DNA from: Kiritimatiellia bacterium
GTDB lineage: Bacteria; Verrucomicrobiota; Kiritimatiellia; RFP12; UBA1067
Assembly: GCA_017936245.1 (NCBI GenBank)
Contig: JAGBFY010000092.1
Span: 1-7,146 of the forward strand
DNA: 7,146 bases
Direction: 5' to 3'
Positions within the stretch are counted from its first letter, which is position 1, and the number at the start of each line of letters is the position of its first letter. Shown here in pieces: positions 6,436 through 7,146 of this stretch. The notes under the pieces are model-generated. The model had not been told where the DNA came from and searched no databases. It saw only the letters and a program-made list of their open reading frames with translations. The translations under genes were made by a program, and so were the position numbers.

Positions 6436-7146
6436 ATGAACAAAATCCTCTTCTGCCTAACTGCGGCGGTTGCGGCATCGGCGTTATTTGCTGCTGATGT
6501 CAACCGCAAGCGTGATGTCATTTTCTATCATTATGATATAGCACCTGCATTCTGGCCCAAATCGCTTCCCTATTCTCCAGATGCAATAATCAAAGGGTTC
6601 AACAATCCTAAGCGCAACTGGGATGGTCTTCCGGTCAAGTCGATGAGCGGCAATGTCAAGCCGGATACGTATGTATATGTGCCTATGCCGAATTTCGCGA
6701 ACCTGTCGGCGATGGTGCCGTCGAATGAGCCGCAGGATAAGCAGCCTACTGGATCCTCTTGGCTTTCCGGCGTCAAGAACGCAATACCGGAAATCAAAAA
6801 GCAGGGGAAATCCAAGGATCCTGTCTCTGCAATATCGGAATGGGCGCGCAAGAACAAGAAAGAGCTGCTGATAGGTCTTTGCGTCAATGAGAACTTTCTC
6901 CAGAGCGACTACAATCCTCTCAAGCCGCCACCGCTTTTTCTTGCCGATAATTACCTCTTCAATCCATTCAAGGCAAAGCATCTCAATTGGCTGATGGGTT
7001 CGCAGAAGGATACACCGCCGCTCAAGGGGCTTACAGCGAACTATCCTCCTTACGCCTCGTGGTGTCTCGTAGACTACGAGCAGGATGAGGTACGGGCTAA
7101 GTTCGCGGCAATCGCAACGGAAATCATCAATGGCTACGACATTGAC
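6436..7146 (+). CDS. Secreted glycoside-hydrolase-like protein, 3' end missing
   Basis: The frame stays open from the ATG at 6436 to the window edge, showing 237 residues with no stop. Residues 1-20 are a signal peptide (MNKILF, Ala-rich core, LFAA then Asp); no lipobox is seen, so the protein is probably soluble in the periplasm or exported further. I do not recognise a named family with certainty. The arrangement resembles TIM-barrel glycoside-hydrolase-like proteins common in the PVC group and Bacteroidota: a strand ending in Asn-Glu-Asn (LLIGLCVNEN, residues 151-153), a His-x-x-Trp-Leu segment (182-186), then WCLVDYEQDEVRAKF (209-223) and a helix running into GYDID (233-237). In those families this last strand continues into a Gly-(Ile/Val/Leu)-Glu-(Leu/Ile)-Asp-Phe motif with a catalytic-site acid, which would fall just beyond the edge. 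Residues 30-120 (FYHYDIAPAFWP and onward) match nothing I know. It appears to have its own promoter. A role in polysaccharide breakdown is inference. Confidence 0.6.
   Translation, partial: MNKILFCLTAAVAASALFAADVNRKRDVIFYHYDIAPAFWPKSLPYSPDAIIKGFNNPKRNWDGLPVKSMSGNVKPDTYVYVPMPNFANLSAMVPSNEPQDKQPTGSSWLSGVKNAIPEIKKQGKSKDPVSAISEWARKNKKELLIGLCVNENFLQSDYNPLKPPPLFLADNYLFNPFKAKHLNWLMGSQKDTPPLKGLTANYPPYASWCLVDYEQDEVRAKFAAIATEIINGYDID

Noticed and set aside
6484..6981. Minus-strand open frame opposite the secreted protein gene (165 residues)
   Set aside because: The + strand frame has a promoter, ribosome binding site and signal peptide and stays open to the edge; the minus frame has none of these.

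Overview
The window reads as ordinary, gene-dense chromosome of a Gram-negative (diderm) bacterium. All five recognisable genes lie on the + strand with short gaps. An outer-membrane assembly protein (BamA) and a Skp/OmpH periplasmic chaperone establish the diderm envelope. Taxonomy cannot be fixed from the sequence alone. The combination of a five-POTRA BamA with an aromatic-rich POTRA3, a GT39-like membrane glycosyltransferase and a large secreted glycoside-hydrolase-like protein resembles members of the PVC group (Kiritimatiellota, Lentisphaerota, Verrucomicrobiota). This is an inference from general protein style.

Layout: (1) 1-1778, the C-terminal three quarters of a glycogen/maltodextrin phosphorylase whose N-terminus lies before the window. 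(2) 1826-4222, BamA. (3) 4252-4791, Skp/OmpH. (4) 4801-6330, a multi-spanning GT-C-type glycosyltransferase. (5) 6331-6435, an AT-rich intergenic stretch holding an inverted repeat and the best promoter candidate in the window. (6) 6436 to the right edge, the N-terminal 237 residues of a secreted protein with features of TIM-barrel glycoside-hydrolase-like families; it runs off the window.

bamA, skp and the glycosyltransferase gene are separated by 29 and 9 bases and are probably co-transcribed. BamA and Skp act together: Skp holds unfolded outer-membrane proteins in the periplasm and BamA inserts them. The next gene is not lpxD, as it would be in the enterobacterial bamA-skp-lpxD-fabZ-lpxA order, but a glycosyltransferase that probably transfers sugar from a polyprenyl-phosphate donor on the outer face of the inner membrane. 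The phosphorylase is upstream by 47 bases and may be read through into bamA, but its role is cytoplasmic carbon storage and no functional link is evident. The last gene appears to start its own transcription unit.

I found no RNA genes, CRISPR arrays, mobile elements or phage genes, and nothing that clearly amounts to an undescribed system. The most worthwhile leads are the incomplete secreted hydrolase-like protein, the glycosyltransferase in the bamA-skp cluster, and the many cysteines in the exported envelope proteins.
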